From: a virus
Length of the DNA: 56,220 nucleotides
IMG/VR virus record: IMGVR_UViG_3300038441_000168
Location: 1 to 56,220 of that record
Strand: one strand, 5' to 3'
Of this stretch, positions 6,131 through 14,686 are shown in pieces. Each line of letters begins with the position of its first letter. The first letter of the stretch is position 1. The notes under the pieces were generated by a model. The model was not told the origin of the DNA and searched no databases. It saw only the letters and a program-made list of their open reading frames with translations. Position numbers and translations under genes: made by a program.

Positions 6131-8446
6131 GTGGCTAAGGGTCCTGGCGGCTTTTCGGTAGGTCGCGTATCTGTCAAGGTCGTCCCGGACACCTCAGACT
6201 TTCGTAAGACACTCATCCGGGAACTGAAGGCAGCCGTAAAGGGTGTCGAAGTTGAGATTCCTGTTAAGATCAATGCAAAGACCGCACTTGCTCAGCTCAA
6301 GGTACTGGACCAGATTCTCAAGAAGGTTGACCGAACGGTCACCCCAAAGGTGGATCTGAAGACCAGTGTCAAGGGGGGCGGTCTGGACGAGCTAAACAAG
6401 AACCTAGACAAGCTCAAGAGTGGTGCTGACGGAGCATCACAGGGCCTGGGGCATATGTCTCGTGCCCTGCTCATCACAGTGGCCGTATTTCTACTGGCCG
6501 CACCTCTGATCGCCCTTGTGGCTACACTATTGGCAGGTTTGCCATCACTACTCTTGGCGATTCTAGCCCCCATTGCTGCTGTGTCACTGGGCATGGAGGG
6601 CTTTTCTAAGGCTGCTGAGAAGTTTCAGCCCACTGTTGATCGCCTGAAGAAGAGTTTGTCGGCAAACTTCCAGGATGGTTTGACCCCCGTGTTCGAGAGG
6701 TTGAATAAGCTCGCTCCGACACTGGACAAGGGCCTCAATCGGGTCGCGGATGGTGTGATTCACATCCTGGACCAGCTCAGTATGCTGCTGACCTCCACCG
6801 AGGGCATGGCACAGATCGAAAATGTGCTGTCCAATATTGGTGTGTTCCTCAAGGATCTATCTGTTTTCATCAACCAGTCTGCGGCTGCGTTTCTGAAGCT
6901 TGCTTCTGTCGCTTCTGACTCATTCGGCATCTTGTCTGCGACTCTCAACAGGTTCTCAACCTCGTTCCTGGAGATGACCAATAGGATTGCTGACTCTGGG
7001 CAACTCCGTGCCGCCCTTGAAGGCCTTAACAAGGTCCTTGACTCACTGCTTCAGGGTTTTGTGAAGCTCTTTGAGGCCGGTATAAAGTCCATGGCAGTGC
7101 TGGGCGGCCCGATGGCCGACTTTATCAACAGCTTTATTGACCTGATCGTCATTTTGATGCCGATTCTGACCAAGTTGTCAGAGGTTGTGTTCAATGTGCT
7201 GGGTCAGGCATTTGAAAGTCTGGGTCAGATCTTCGCTGAGCTTCGCCCAGGGCTTGAAAAGTTCTTGGACTTGGTCGGCACCCTGTTGGTTGGTGCCTTG
7301 AAGGCACTGACCCCCATTTTGACTGCTGTAGCAGACATTCTGAGTGCTGTGTTCCTTAAGGCACTAACGGCTATCGAGCCATACATCCCGGTTTTCCTGG
7401 ACTTCTTCACGAAGTTGGGCCAGTTGATCGGTGAAGTATTGCTTGCGGCTTTCCAGTCTCTTGAGCCTTTGCTGGACATGTTCCTTTCGTTCTTCGTCTC
7501 GCTTCTTGAGGCTATTACCCCTCTCCTTCCTTCGCTGTTTGAGTTGGTAACCGTAATCCTTCGGGGCTTTGCTGACATCATGGCAGAACTGGCTCCTCGA
7601 CTGGCTGAGGCTGCCAAGGAATTGCTTCCGCAGTTGCTCCAGATCGTTAAGGACCTGGTCCCAATCATCTCCGACTTCATTAAGGTCCTGATTGAGGTCT
7701 TGCCACCACTGGTGGACTTGGCTATTCAAATCCTTGATGTAGTGATCCCGGCGATGACCTCCTTGGGTGCCATTGTCGAAGAGGTATGGCCTTCTATCAA
7801 GCAGATCATCGAAGGTGCGCTTCTTTATATCCAGGGTCTTGTTGACTTGGTTATGGGTGTGATCACGGGTGACTGGGATCGTGCCATGGAGGGCCTGAAG
7901 AAGATTGCTGATGGGACAATGGAGGCCCTGAAGGGCCTTGTCAAGCTCGGGCTTACGGCAATCATTGACTTCTTCATTGGCCTGCCAAGTCGCATCATTG
8001 GCACCTTGACTGGATTGCCTGCGGATATGACCCGATCGGGTCGTGCAATGATGCAGGGTTTGATTGATGGTATCAAGGCCATGGGTCAGACTGCCATCAA
8101 TGCTGCCCTTGGTGTTGTGAATTCCATCCGTAATCTGCTCCCGTTCTCTCCTGCCAAGACAGGTCCGTTCTCCGGTAAGGGCTATACGCTCTATTCGGGT
8201 ATGGCTCTCATGGAGGACTGGGCCAAGGGCATCAAGAAGGGTGGTGCTGCGGCGCTGTCGGCTGTTGATGGTGTTGTGGGTGCCACGGCGGGTGCCATGG
8301 AAATGGAAGCCAACATCGCTGCGGATGGTTACGGCACGATTGGTGACAAGATTGCTGCTGTGCTCGCACAGTGGGGCATCCAGATTGATGCCAATGGCCT
8401 TGCTCGAATGGTAAACAACGTCAACCAGAAGAATGCACGGAGGTAA
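6131..8446 (+). CDS. Tape measure protein
   Basis: A 771-residue protein from GTG 6131, with AAAGGAGG ideally placed. It is the longest late gene after the minor tail gene. The N-terminal 110 residues are charged and helical. Residues about 111-160 are strongly hydrophobic, and the middle is a long series of amphipathic hydrophobic helices with repeated Leu-Pro-x-Leu motifs. At roughly 1.5 angstroms per residue the tail would be about 115 nm. It sets tail length and probably helps form a membrane channel for DNA entry. Confidence 0.93.
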   Translation: MAKGPGGFSVGRVSVKVVPDTSDFRKTLIRELKAAVKGVEVEIPVKINAKTALAQLKVLDQILKKVDRTVTPKVDLKTSVKGGGLDELNKNLDKLKSGADGASQGLGHMSRALLITVAVFLLAAPLIALVATLLAGLPSLLLAILAPIAAVSLGMEGFSKAAEKFQPTVDRLKKSLSANFQDGLTPVFERLNKLAPTLDKGLNRVADGVIHILDQLSMLLTSTEGMAQIENVLSNIGVFLKDLSVFINQSAAAFLKLASVASDSFGILSATLNRFSTSFLEMTNRIADSGQLRAALEGLNKVLDSLLQGFVKLFEAGIKSMAVLGGPMADFINSFIDLIVILMPILTKLSEVVFNVLGQAFESLGQIFAELRPGLEKFLDLVGTLLVGALKALTPILTAVADILSAVFLKALTAIEPYIPVFLDFFTKLGQLIGEVLLAAFQSLEPLLDMFLSFFVSLLEAITPLLPSLFELVTVILRGFADIMAELAPRLAEAAKELLPQLLQIVKDLVPIISDFIKVLIEVLPPLVDLAIQILDVVIPAMTSLGAIVEEVWPSIKQIIEGALLYIQGLVDLVMGVITGDWDRAMEGLKKIADGTMEALKGLVKLGLTAIIDFFIGLPSRIIGTLTGLPADMTRSGRAMMQGLIDGIKAMGQTAINAALGVVNSIRNLLPFSPAKTGPFSGKGYTLYSGMALMEDWAKGIKKGGAAALSAVDGVVGATAGAMEMEANIAADGYGTIGDKIAAVLAQWGIQIDANGLARMVNNVNQKNARR

Positions 8447-8449
8447 ATC

Positions 8450-9286
8450 ATGGCGGGTGAATGGTACATCGGCCCTGCCGGTGACCTGAAGCAACTCGTC
8501 TGCCCTGAGATCAGCCTCTCGGTGTCAGATGTCAGGTATGGCGGTGTCCACCAGGCTATTTCGGGTGCTCGGATTATGGATGTGACCGGCACCAAGCAGG
8601 ACATTACGCTTGCGTTTACGTTTCTCGACGAATCTGATTATCGGTGGCTCCAGGCTCTGCAAACACGACACATCCCAGGGCCTCACCGATTGATCAGTCC
8701 TCTTCGTAAGAATCGCCTGTCTGTTCAGGCGGCTGCTTTGAATGCCCAGGCTTCTATTCGTCCTGGTGTCAAGTTGTCTGCTGGTTCGTGGGACTGGGTC
8801 AATGACTGGCCCAGTGCTGCTGGCTATGGCATGCGATCTTTGAGGTGGTTTGGCCGAACGGCCTCAAGTACTTTGAAGTTGGATGTTGTTCAGGGTACCC
8901 CACTCTTCCCACTGGAACAGTTCACCGGTTCTGTCTACCTCAAGGGTGACTCGGCTATCGCATCCGGATCTCTCACGGTGGACTACTACGATCGGTATGG
9001 AGTGTTTCTCTCGTCTGCGACCCCTGAGGCCGCTTCTGTGACCACGAGCTGGGCTAGGTACACAATCACCCGCACGGCTCCTGCCAACGCGGCTACGGCC
9101 GTTCTAGGGGTCACTGCGACGGCAACAATCACCATGCGAGTGGCAGCAGCTCAGCTAGAGCCTGGGTCCTCTGCGTCGGCATGGGATCAGGGTGGAGGTG
9201 CACCTCTGGTGCTGGTGGATCAGCTTCCATCAACCTCTCCTAGGTTCCCACTCATGAATTGTTCTATCACGCTATTGGAGGCGTAA
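8450..9286 (+). CDS. Distal tail (Dit-like) minor tail protein
   Basis: A 278-residue protein with GGAGG upstream, right after the tape measure, the usual distal-tail slot. The N-terminal part is beta-rich with Trp-Tyr-Ile-Gly-Pro-Ala-Gly. Residues about 85-245 look like a carbohydrate-binding-module jelly roll: repeated Ser/Thr/Ala beta strands and a phrase Tyr-Leu-Lys-Gly-Asp. It should form the hub ring at the tail end; the module may help bind the cell wall. Confidence 0.78.
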   Translation: MAGEWYIGPAGDLKQLVCPEISLSVSDVRYGGVHQAISGARIMDVTGTKQDITLAFTFLDESDYRWLQALQTRHIPGPHRLISPLRKNRLSVQAAALNAQASIRPGVKLSAGSWDWVNDWPSAAGYGMRSLRWFGRTASSTLKLDVVQGTPLFPLEQFTGSVYLKGDSAIASGSLTVDYYDRYGVFLSSATPEAASVTTSWARYTITRTAPANAATAVLGVTATATITMRVAAAQLEPGSSASAWDQGGGAPLVLVDQLPSTSPRFPLMNCSITLLEA

Positions 9287-11713
9287 ATGCAGACCCAAGG
9301 CGGGGCAGCGGCGGAGGCCGCTATTGTCTCCGGGGAACGCCGTTTTCATGTACGCCTTTTGGCAGACTGGAATGACAACGGGTTGTACGACCACGCACTG
9401 TCTGACCTGTCTGGTTTTGTAAAGTCGGTAACCACGGACCGCTCCCTTAAGGGCGGTCTTCCGGCAGACATCACCCTGATTCAAGGTTCTGGTGCTGCTG
9501 AGATTGATATCCAACTTTCAGGTGAGTACAACGGACTCCCTTTTGTCTCAGTTTTCTCCCCCTACCAGACCTTGTCCCCTTTCTGGAACTCAACCCCGGT
9601 TGGTACCGAGATCAAATATGAGATTGGTGTTGAGGTTCTGGACGGCACCATCTATTGGTACCCCCAGTTTGTTGGTAACATCCGAACGGTAACCCCCGAC
9701 AGGGGCTCTGGCTATGTCAATGTCACTGCACTAGACCGTGTGGAGATGCTGCGTAGGCCTGTGATGTTCCCAGCATGGGCTGTCTATGAATATCACGTGT
9801 CCCGTGGTGTTGTTCAGTCTTTGCTCACCGACACTCAGTGGGTTATCGACCACTGCCTTCGAGAGTGTAAGGTTTCGCCTACACCTCTTCGTCCTACCTC
9901 TCGTGAGGAGAACGGACTTTCGGAGACTGACGTAACCGGCCCTCAGATCTGGATCAACGGTACAGGCGGTTGGCTTCCAAGTATTGGTTGGTGTGACAAC
10001 TGGAACGTAGTTGAGTTCCCCGACACCGAGTCAACTGGTATTCCGATGTACATGACTTCTGGTGCGGTACACCCATCATCTCCAGAGCCTACGACTAAGC
10101 CGCTGGCCTTTCATGCCATGCAGACCGCAGGAAATGACCACTCCAAGTATTGGTGCACCAACCGAGATCAGATGACCCCACAGGGTATCCAGGTTCTTGG
10201 GTGTACCTTGATCACCTCGGGTGCCAACGGCACGTACTACCAGACCGCTGACAAGTTCGAGCTTCTCCAGGTACGTATCGGATCTACCTATGTTATCTCG
10301 GTGTGGCTGGAAGATGGGCAGATATGGAGTGAGCATCTAGATGAGACTCTCGCCATTGTTAAGACCTCTTCCAAGGTAAACATCCCCACCACAGAACCAT
10401 TCGTGCAATGCAACATTGTGTGGGATGCATTCAATGCAGCGGGTCCCTTGGTATATGTGTCGGCTGGTGTCAACACCAATAATGCTGGTAACTACGAAGA
10501 TCTGGGTGCGGTTTACACCCACATCGGGGGTCGTACCGATGAGTTGAAGGGCTTGTTTACCGTAAGGCGACAGGTTGCGCTTAACGACATTAGGTATTCA
10601 TCTACCAACTTTGGTAACTTGACAGTGGCTCAGTCCCTTACGTGGGGTTATCGATCGGCTTCGTACGTGGCTGTACTGGATCAGGGCTCCAATGGGATCT
10701 CATACATCCCACAGCGTAAGGCCGATGACGCATGGAATATTATCTCGGATGTGGCGTCCAGTGAGTTTGGGGCAGTCTTCTGGGATGAAAACGGAGTATT
10801 CCGATTCTGGAATAGTGCTCGACTTGGGTCGCTCAAGTCCACCATTGTTCGAGAAATGTCGCTAGACGATGTGACTGGTCTTCGGATCACCAACACGCTC
10901 GACTCTGTTCGAAACATCTGGTCGGTAGATGCTGGCAAGAGGATTGCACCCCAGGGTGTGACCTTCGAGGCGTCCAGTGTTGACGAGTTCTATGTGCCTG
11001 GTGGCACTGAGAGGTTTTTCAGGTTGTGGGAGGACTCGGTTCTCTCTCCTAACCCTGGGAAGCTACCAAGGTATTCGTCTGTGGCGGGTACCTTCCCCGA
11101 GTGGACCGACGATGTAATTCAGGGCTACGTGGCGCAGTGGTGGAATGGCTCAGACTGGGCAGAGGATGAAGGCAAGATCTCGGGTATTGACATCTATTCT
11201 TACTTCGATAACGAAGGAAGGCTGGTAGTCAAGATCTGGAATGGTTATGCTGAAGACATGCGGTTGGCCACGAATAATGACCAGCCTGCTATGCGCATCG
11301 AGGGCACGGCGATCCACACCAAGGATAACCAGGTCACCGTAACCAAGGACCTGAACTCCATTGCCAAGTGGAAGGGTCGTAATATTCGACTCTCCGGTGA
11401 CTGGTATCAGGAGCACTATAACTATAAGGGTATGGTCAATACCCTGATCCAGAGCACCAAGGAACCTACTCCAACCACCGATGCTATCACCATTGCTGGT
11501 GACCCCCGGTTGCAGTTCGGCGATACTGTCCGAATCAATGACAAGTATGGCCTGGGTGAGAGCTTCAACATTCAGATCTACGGCATCCGTCGTACCTTTG
11601 ATGTTGATACAGGGCTCACCGATAACCTAACCGTTCAGCTTATTGCCCCAGGTGGTATTTGGGATGACGCCACTTACGGAATCTGGGAACAGACCTTTGT
11701 TTGGGGACCGTAA
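9287..11713 (+). CDS. Large minor tail protein / tail hub (Tal-like)
   Basis: An 808-residue protein starting one base after the Dit stop. The first 170 residues resemble baseplate hub domains (Arg-Phe-His-Val-Arg-Leu-Leu-Ala-Asp-Trp-x-Asn-x-Gly). The middle contains an inserted beta-rich, possibly sugar-binding section (about 260-420). The C-terminal half returns to hub-like folds with Ile-Ser-Asp-Val-Ala and Phe-Trp-Asp-Glu-Asn-Gly phrases. It probably forms the tail tip that contacts the host and starts penetration. Confidence 0.8.
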   Translation: MQTQGGAAAEAAIVSGERRFHVRLLADWNDNGLYDHALSDLSGFVKSVTTDRSLKGGLPADITLIQGSGAAEIDIQLSGEYNGLPFVSVFSPYQTLSPFWNSTPVGTEIKYEIGVEVLDGTIYWYPQFVGNIRTVTPDRGSGYVNVTALDRVEMLRRPVMFPAWAVYEYHVSRGVVQSLLTDTQWVIDHCLRECKVSPTPLRPTSREENGLSETDVTGPQIWINGTGGWLPSIGWCDNWNVVEFPDTESTGIPMYMTSGAVHPSSPEPTTKPLAFHAMQTAGNDHSKYWCTNRDQMTPQGIQVLGCTLITSGANGTYYQTADKFELLQVRIGSTYVISVWLEDGQIWSEHLDETLAIVKTSSKVNIPTTEPFVQCNIVWDAFNAAGPLVYVSAGVNTNNAGNYEDLGAVYTHIGGRTDELKGLFTVRRQVALNDIRYSSTNFGNLTVAQSLTWGYRSASYVAVLDQGSNGISYIPQRKADDAWNIISDVASSEFGAVFWDENGVFRFWNSARLGSLKSTIVREMSLDDVTGLRITNTLDSVRNIWSVDAGKRIAPQGVTFEASSVDEFYVPGGTERFFRLWEDSVLSPNPGKLPRYSSVAGTFPEWTDDVIQGYVAQWWNGSDWAEDEGKISGIDIYSYFDNEGRLVVKIWNGYAEDMRLATNNDQPAMRIEGTAIHTKDNQVTVTKDLNSIAKWKGRNIRLSGDWYQEHYNYKGMVNTLIQSTKEPTPTTDAITIAGDPRLQFGDTVRINDKYGLGESFNIQIYGIRRTFDVDTGLTDNLTVQLIAPGGIWDDATYGIWEQTFVWGP

Positions 11714-12249
11714 TGGCAATTGTGCCTATGGCAGATGCGGTGGCTGGCCAGATTGCCAGCTCCACCGAGTACAACAAGATCATTGATAACGTCATTGACC
11801 TGGATACACGTCTTACCGGTATTGGTGGAACCCGGTATAACATGGAGCGCCGTCTTAATGCCACCACTTCAATCACTTCGGGTGCCAACACCAAGGTTCC
11901 ATTCGATACGTCTGTCGTAGCAGGTTCGGGTATTACATACACGGGTGGAACTACCCGGTCTTTTACCCTGACCAATGCGGGTGTCTATCAGATTACGTCA
12001 AGCCTGCGGCTTGCCACATCTTCGGAGTGTTATTTGTGGGCAGCACCCACGGCAAACCAGTTTGCCGATCACGGTAAAACTTCCATCCCCAGTGGTTCAC
12101 TGAACATTGGGATGAGTACGTCTGTCCGTGCAAGCGCTGGGGAGGCTTGGTCAATCTGGACGTGGCTGGGCACCACCGTAAACCTTGCTCGCGAAGGTGC
12201 CAGTACCAACGCCCCTTGGGTGAAAATCGAATATATCGGACCACTCTAA
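11713..12249 (+). CDS. Tail tip protein with C1q/TNF-like domain
   Basis: A 178-residue protein; its ATG shares bases with the upstream TAA. The N-terminal 50 residues are a helical attachment segment with Ile-Ile-Asp-Asn-Val-Ile-Asp-Leu-Asp. The remainder has the jelly-roll pattern of C1q/TNF-like domains: Thr-Asn-Ala-Gly-Val-Tyr-Gln-Ile-Thr and alternating strands ending in Trp-Val-Lys-Ile-Glu-Tyr-Ile. Such trimeric heads serve as receptor-binding parts on actinophage tails. The receptor is unknown. Confidence 0.75.
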   Translation: MAIVPMADAVAGQIASSTEYNKIIDNVIDLDTRLTGIGGTRYNMERRLNATTSITSGANTKVPFDTSVVAGSGITYTGGTTRSFTLTNAGVYQITSSLRLATSSECYLWAAPTANQFADHGKTSIPSGSLNIGMSTSVRASAGEAWSIWTWLGTTVNLAREGASTNAPWVKIEYIGPL

Positions 12250-12539
12250 TGGGTGAGGTTATGGTTGAGAAGCATGAGATAGGGATCCCCGAATTGTATG
12301 GTGAGGTAAGACTTATCGGGGATAAGTTGACTGAGTACATCAATAGACAGGATGTTAGTTCCACCAGTCTGACACACCGCGTAGCGGAGTTAGAAAAGGA
12401 CCTCGCAGAAGTCAAGGCATGTCAGCAGTCAGACAAGGCCCAGCGTGCTCAGACATCCCGCCAGCTATGGATGGCAACACTCACCGCCTTTTTCTTCCCG
12501 TTAATCCTGTTGGGTATCGGGTTGGTCATTGCAAGATAA
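12249..12539 (+). CDS. Coiled-coil plus one-helix membrane protein (XhlA-like)
   Basis: About 96 residues from the ATG overlapping the previous stop (a second ATG at 12261 has GAGG close by). A charged coiled coil (Arg-Val-Ala-Glu-Leu-Glu-Lys-Asp-Leu-Ala-Glu) is followed by a single C-terminal transmembrane segment of about 20 residues and a basic end. This is the layout of hemolysin XhlA-type proteins, often encoded next to the holin, and it probably takes part in lysis. Confidence 0.7.
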   Translation: MGEVMVEKHEIGIPELYGEVRLIGDKLTEYINRQDVSSTSLTHRVAELEKDLAEVKACQQSDKAQRAQTSRQLWMATLTAFFFPLILLGIGLVIAR

Positions 12540-12556
12540 ACAAATAAGGAGTCCGC

Positions 12557-12784
12557 ATGTGGACCGTTAGCTATTGGAAGCAGCTCGTAGAGGATGCCGT
12601 GCAGGCAATTGCCGCTGGTGCCCTCTCTGTGCTGGGTCTGGACGTGCTTGACGTCTTCAACGCCGACTGGAAGGCAGCCCTGGGTGTAGGCCTGGGTGGT
12701 GCTGTACTGGCCGTCCTGAAGGGTATTGCCGTCAAGAACGTGGGTACGCCACAGACCACGTCTGTGGTAAAGCAGGACGCGTAA
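12557..12784 (+). CDS. Holin, r1t type
   Basis: A 75-residue protein with AAGGAG upstream. It begins Met-Trp-Thr-Val-Ser-Tyr-Trp-Lys and has two hydrophobic helices (about 15-32 and 40-58) separated by an Asp-Trp-Lys turn, then a short polar tail. This is the standard r1t-family holin pattern in actinophages. It should form the membrane lesion that triggers lysis. The lysin genes are far upstream at 47.7-49.2 kb, so the lysis genes are split. Confidence 0.88.
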   Translation: MWTVSYWKQLVEDAVQAIAAGALSVLGLDVLDVFNADWKAALGVGLGGAVLAVLKGIAVKNVGTPQTTSVVKQDA

Positions 12785-12882
12785 TGTGTTGTGCTCAGCT
12801 CGTGTGTCGTTGCCCTTCCTCGTGTAGTTGCGGGTGTCCTGGGTGCGATTGCACGGGACCGGTTACCGACCTCTATCGCTGA
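12784..12882 (+). CDS. 32-residue cysteine-rich microprotein
   Basis: Its ATG overlaps the holin TAA (TAATG). The 32 residues include nine cysteines, in the spacing C-C-x5-C-x-C-x3-C-x-C-x-C-x3-C-x-C, and end in Asp-Leu-Tyr-Arg. There is no signal peptide. Zinc binding or disulfide formation are both possible. It is the last-but-one gene of the late operon, so it would be made with the holin. Coupled start, Cys pattern and position support it being real. Confidence 0.55.
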   Translation: MCCAQLVCRCPSSCSCGCPGCDCTGPVTDLYR

Positions 12883-12938
12883 TGAAGAAGAGCAAGAAGA
12901 AGCGGCGTAGGCCTCAGAAGCCTAAGCCGAGGTACTAG
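12882..12938 (+). CDS. 18-residue basic peptide
   Basis: Starts at the TGATG overlap with the Cys-rich gene and encodes 18 residues, 11 of them Lys or Arg, closing in Pro-Arg-Tyr. Very basic, with no hydrophobic core. It could bind nucleic acid or membrane, or could be a chance reading frame; only the coupled start and the strong bias support it. Confidence 0.35.
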   Translation: MKKSKKKRRRPQKPKPRY

Positions 12939-12978
12939 TCGTAGTTGCTTTTGCAAATGTCTTAAGCCAAAAAGAAAA

Positions 12979-13017
12979 GCCCCCTCTGAGTTCCCATTAC
13001 GGGTTCCCGGAGGGGGC
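12979..13017. terminator. Bidirectional terminator between late and early blocks
   Basis: GCCCCCTC at 12979-12986 pairs with GAGGGGGC at 13010-13017. A-rich sequence (AAAAAGAAAA) on the left gives a T-tract for leftward RNA, and T-containing sequence follows on the right. It sits exactly where the rightward tail/holin operon meets the leftward early operon. Confidence 0.88.
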
Positions 13018-13031
13018 CATTTCTGTGTCTA

Positions 13032-13208
13032 TCAGTAGTGGTGGTGCGTGATGGATGCCTTACGCCTCTTGGACCGGATGAGTGTCAGAGGGAGCCACAC
13101 GAATGCTCCCCACAACCCGAACGTGCACAGGGTCATGATGAGGTGGAACGTGTGGGCAGTGTTCTTCCTCGTGTATGTCACCGATGTTCGAGGCTGCTGG
13201 TAATGCAT
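13032..13208 (-). CDS. Small membrane protein
   Basis: Fifty-eight residues, with ATG directly after the deaminase TAA. A polar Gln/Thr/Tyr-rich start and His-Thr-Phe-His-Leu lead into one hydrophobic helix (Leu-Cys-Thr-Phe-Gly-Leu-Trp-Gly-Ala-Phe-Val-Trp), followed by Arg-Ser-Lys-Arg-Arg-Lys. Similar short membrane proteins with the His-x-x-x-Thr-x-x-Thr-x-Gly-Leu-Trp pattern are frequent in actinophages. Last gene of the leftward block; function unknown. Confidence 0.78.
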   Translation of the reverse strand: MHYQQPRTSVTYTRKNTAHTFHLIMTLCTFGLWGAFVWLPLTLIRSKRRKASITHHHY

Positions 13209-13664
13209 TTACTTCCTCCCAGGTCGTAACGCTACGTGCCAGTCATGGGGCATCCTACCACCATTGTCAACCCATACGACACGTTCGACCCCAGAACCCC
13301 AGATCAGTTTCCAGCACCAAGAACAAGGTTCCCGAGTTACGTAGAGCGTAGACCCCTGAAGGTCTTCACGTCGGGTGTAGAGAAGCGCATTGGCTTCTGC
13401 GTGGATGGCAACACAGTTGTCGTAGGCGGTGAGAGGAGCCACATCTGAAACTGCCCTAGGGCATGTGCCACATCCCGCCATTCCAGCTGGTGCACCGTTG
13501 TATCCCGTTCCTGCTACTCGGTTGCTACGGTCAAGGACCACTGCACCAACTTGAGACCTAGTGCAGTCTGAGCGTGTTGCCACAACTTCAGCAATGCCCA
13601 TGCCGTACTCGTCCCAAGTTGGTCGTGGAGGGAGCTTAACGACTCCGGGGTAATCAATCGTCAC
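13209..13664 (-). CDS. Deoxycytidylate deaminase
   Basis: A 151-residue zinc enzyme. His-Ala-Glu-Ala at about residue 88 supplies the zinc ligand and the catalytic Glu, and Pro-Cys-Ser-Trp-Cys near residue 112 supplies the two Cys ligands. An Arg-Ser-x-Val-Gly-Ala-Val-Val strand precedes them. It should convert dCMP to dUMP and so feed dTMP synthesis for phage replication. No thymidylate synthase is visible, so the host enzyme would use the product. Confidence 0.9.
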   Translation of the reverse strand: MTIDYPGVVKLPPRPTWDEYGMGIAEVVATRSDCTRSQVGAVVLDRSNRVAGTGYNGAPAGMAGCGTCPRAVSDVAPLTAYDNCVAIHAEANALLYTRREDLQGSTLYVTREPCSWCWKLIWGSGVERVVWVDNGGRMPHDWHVALRPGRK

Positions 13665-13867
13665 AGTACCTCAGGGTCGAGTTCAGACTCCTTGAAGAAG
13701 GGGCTTGAACCACGAACACCATCCAGCCACACGCTGATTGGACGCTCGGGGGTTGCACCCTGATCGGGGTCACCAATGCTGACGATCTTGCCATGCTTAC
13801 CGAAGTAGGGCTCCCACTCCGTGAAGGTCTCGTTCACAATCACACGATCCCCGACTTCAAATGCCAT
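13661..13867 (-). CDS. Small SH3/KOW-like protein
   Basis: Sixty-eight residues beginning Phe-Glu-Val-Gly-Asp-Arg-Val-Ile-Val, then Gly-Lys-His-Gly-Lys-Ile-Val-Ser-Ile. This is the strand-turn pattern of small SH3-like or KOW domains. Two other genes, at 20914 and 21218, open the same way. Coupled to the deaminase gene by a four-base overlap. Function unknown; such domains often bind protein or RNA. Confidence 0.7.
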   Translation of the reverse strand: MAFEVGDRVIVNETFTEWEPYFGKHGKIVSIGDPDQGATPERPISVWLDGVRGSSPFFKESELDPEVL

Positions 13868-13883
13868 TGTTTTCTTCCTCTTT

Positions 13884-14159
13884 CTATTCTAGCGTGACAG
13901 CCCCGTTGGCTGCCTCACAAACTTCCTTCAAGAAATCCTCGAAGTCGAAATACTCGCGGTCGTACCACACCGACTGACGACCATCGGTCCAACCGGTGAT
14001 GGATACGTGAGCACTGACATCGGAAGAACAACTACAGCCGTAGCTCTGCTCCGCTTCAAGCTGAACATTAATACTGTCCAGCTCCAGGGTGTGTCCAGAA
14101 AACAGCTTGTGTTCCAGCTGCTTGGCACCCCAGGCCTTCAGGGCATCGTCATACTTCAT
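13884..14159 (-). CDS. Hypothetical protein with CSCSSD loop
   Basis: Ninety-one residues. An N-terminal helix (Ala-Leu-Lys-Ala-Trp-Gly-Ala-Lys-Gln-Leu) is followed by beta strands with Tyr-Gly-Cys-Ser-Cys-Ser-Ser-Asp and a closing acidic helix Phe-Glu-Asp-Phe-Leu-Lys-Glu-Val-Cys. It looks like a complete small alpha/beta protein. I do not recognise the family. Confidence 0.7.
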   Translation of the reverse strand: MKYDDALKAWGAKQLEHKLFSGHTLELDSINVQLEAEQSYGCSCSSDVSAHVSITGWTDGRQSVWYDREYFDFEDFLKEVCEAANGAVTLE

Positions 14160-14244
14160 TGTGCTCCTTCACAGGAGGGGGATTAGTGGGGCAGGGCATT
14201 CCGGGGTGAGCCGGACCCGTGCAATAAGGGCAAGAAGAACCCAT
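14149..14244 (-). CDS. Zinc-knuckle-like microprotein, 31 residues
   Basis: Contains Cys-Pro-Tyr-Cys, then His and Cys in the order C-x2-C-x5-H-x4-C, followed by a Pro-rich tail. The stop overlaps the start of the next gene by 11 bases. Its core closely resembles the 44-residue protein at 14334, pointing to duplication. The CCHC order is that of zinc knuckles, which bind single-stranded nucleic acid or protein. Confidence 0.65.
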   Translation of the reverse strand: MGSSCPYCTGPAHPGMPCPTNPPPVKEHNEV

Positions 14245-14253
14245 GCGTAACTC

Positions 14254-14331
14254 CTAGCACTCGGGGCAGGCGGACACGCCATCAATGGAACAGGAGGCGC
14301 TCTTACAGCGCCAACAACCTACGCAAGGCAT
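14254..14331 (-). CDS. Cysteine-cluster microprotein, 25 residues
   Basis: Starts three bases after its neighbour's stop and carries six Cys: C-x2-C-x2-C-x4-C-x7-C-x2-C. Four or more could bind one zinc. The ATG lies within the same closely packed string of Cys-rich genes. Confidence 0.55.
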   Translation of the reverse strand: MPCVGCWRCKSASCSIDGVSACPEC

Positions 14332-14333
14332 GG

Positions 14334-14468
14334 TCAGTCCTTGGGATCAAGCCAAGGAATCGGATCTTCCCTGGGCTCTGGAACCGGCTTGGGCGGAGGT
14401 GGACACGGGTTTGAGGGTGAATGGGAGCCCATGCAGTGTGGGCAATAGGGTGTTCCCTTGCCTGCCAT
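14334..14468 (-). CDS. Zinc-knuckle-like microprotein, 44 residues
   Basis: Begins Met-Ala-Gly-Lys-Gly, then Cys-Pro-His-Cys-Met-Gly-Ser-His and Cys-Pro-Pro-Pro-Pro. The ligand order C-x2-C-x3-H-x5-C and the Pro-rich tail match the 31-residue protein at 14149. The ATG shares a base with the upstream gene's TGA. Likely zinc-binding; partner unknown. Confidence 0.65.
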   Translation of the reverse strand: MAGKGTPYCPHCMGSHSPSNPCPPPPKPVPEPREDPIPWLDPKD

Positions 14469-14686
14469 CAGAGTTCTCCTGGATCTACTCGAATCAACTC
14501 ATACGGATTGATCTCGGTGGAGGAAGCACCACGAATACGGTAACACTTCAGGCCTACAAACGTGGTCTTTTCCTGGAAGTACTTCTTCAACCAGTTCTCA
14601 AGGTTGTACCTCTTGGTGTAGGCACATTTGATGTCCAGGACATCATTAACGGGGTCCCACTCAAGGGCTAGATAAACGTAGTCCAT
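14468..14686 (-). CDS. Hypothetical 72-residue protein
   Basis: Mixed alpha/beta protein with Leu-Glu-Trp-Asp-Pro, Cys-Ala-Tyr-Thr-Lys-Arg and a central helix Asn-Trp-Leu-Lys-Lys-Tyr-Phe. It overlaps the next gene by one base. No family recognised; complete length and tight coupling support it. Confidence 0.68.
   Translation of the reverse strand: MDYVYLALEWDPVNDVLDIKCAYTKRYNLENWLKKYFQEKTTFVGLKCYRIRGASSTEINPYELIRVDPGEL

Noticed and set aside
7364-8494. Long leftward reading frame antisense to the tape measure
   Set aside because: It mirrors a strongly coding rightward frame with a good ribosome site; the reverse frame arises from G+C-rich codons and has no start context or family pattern.
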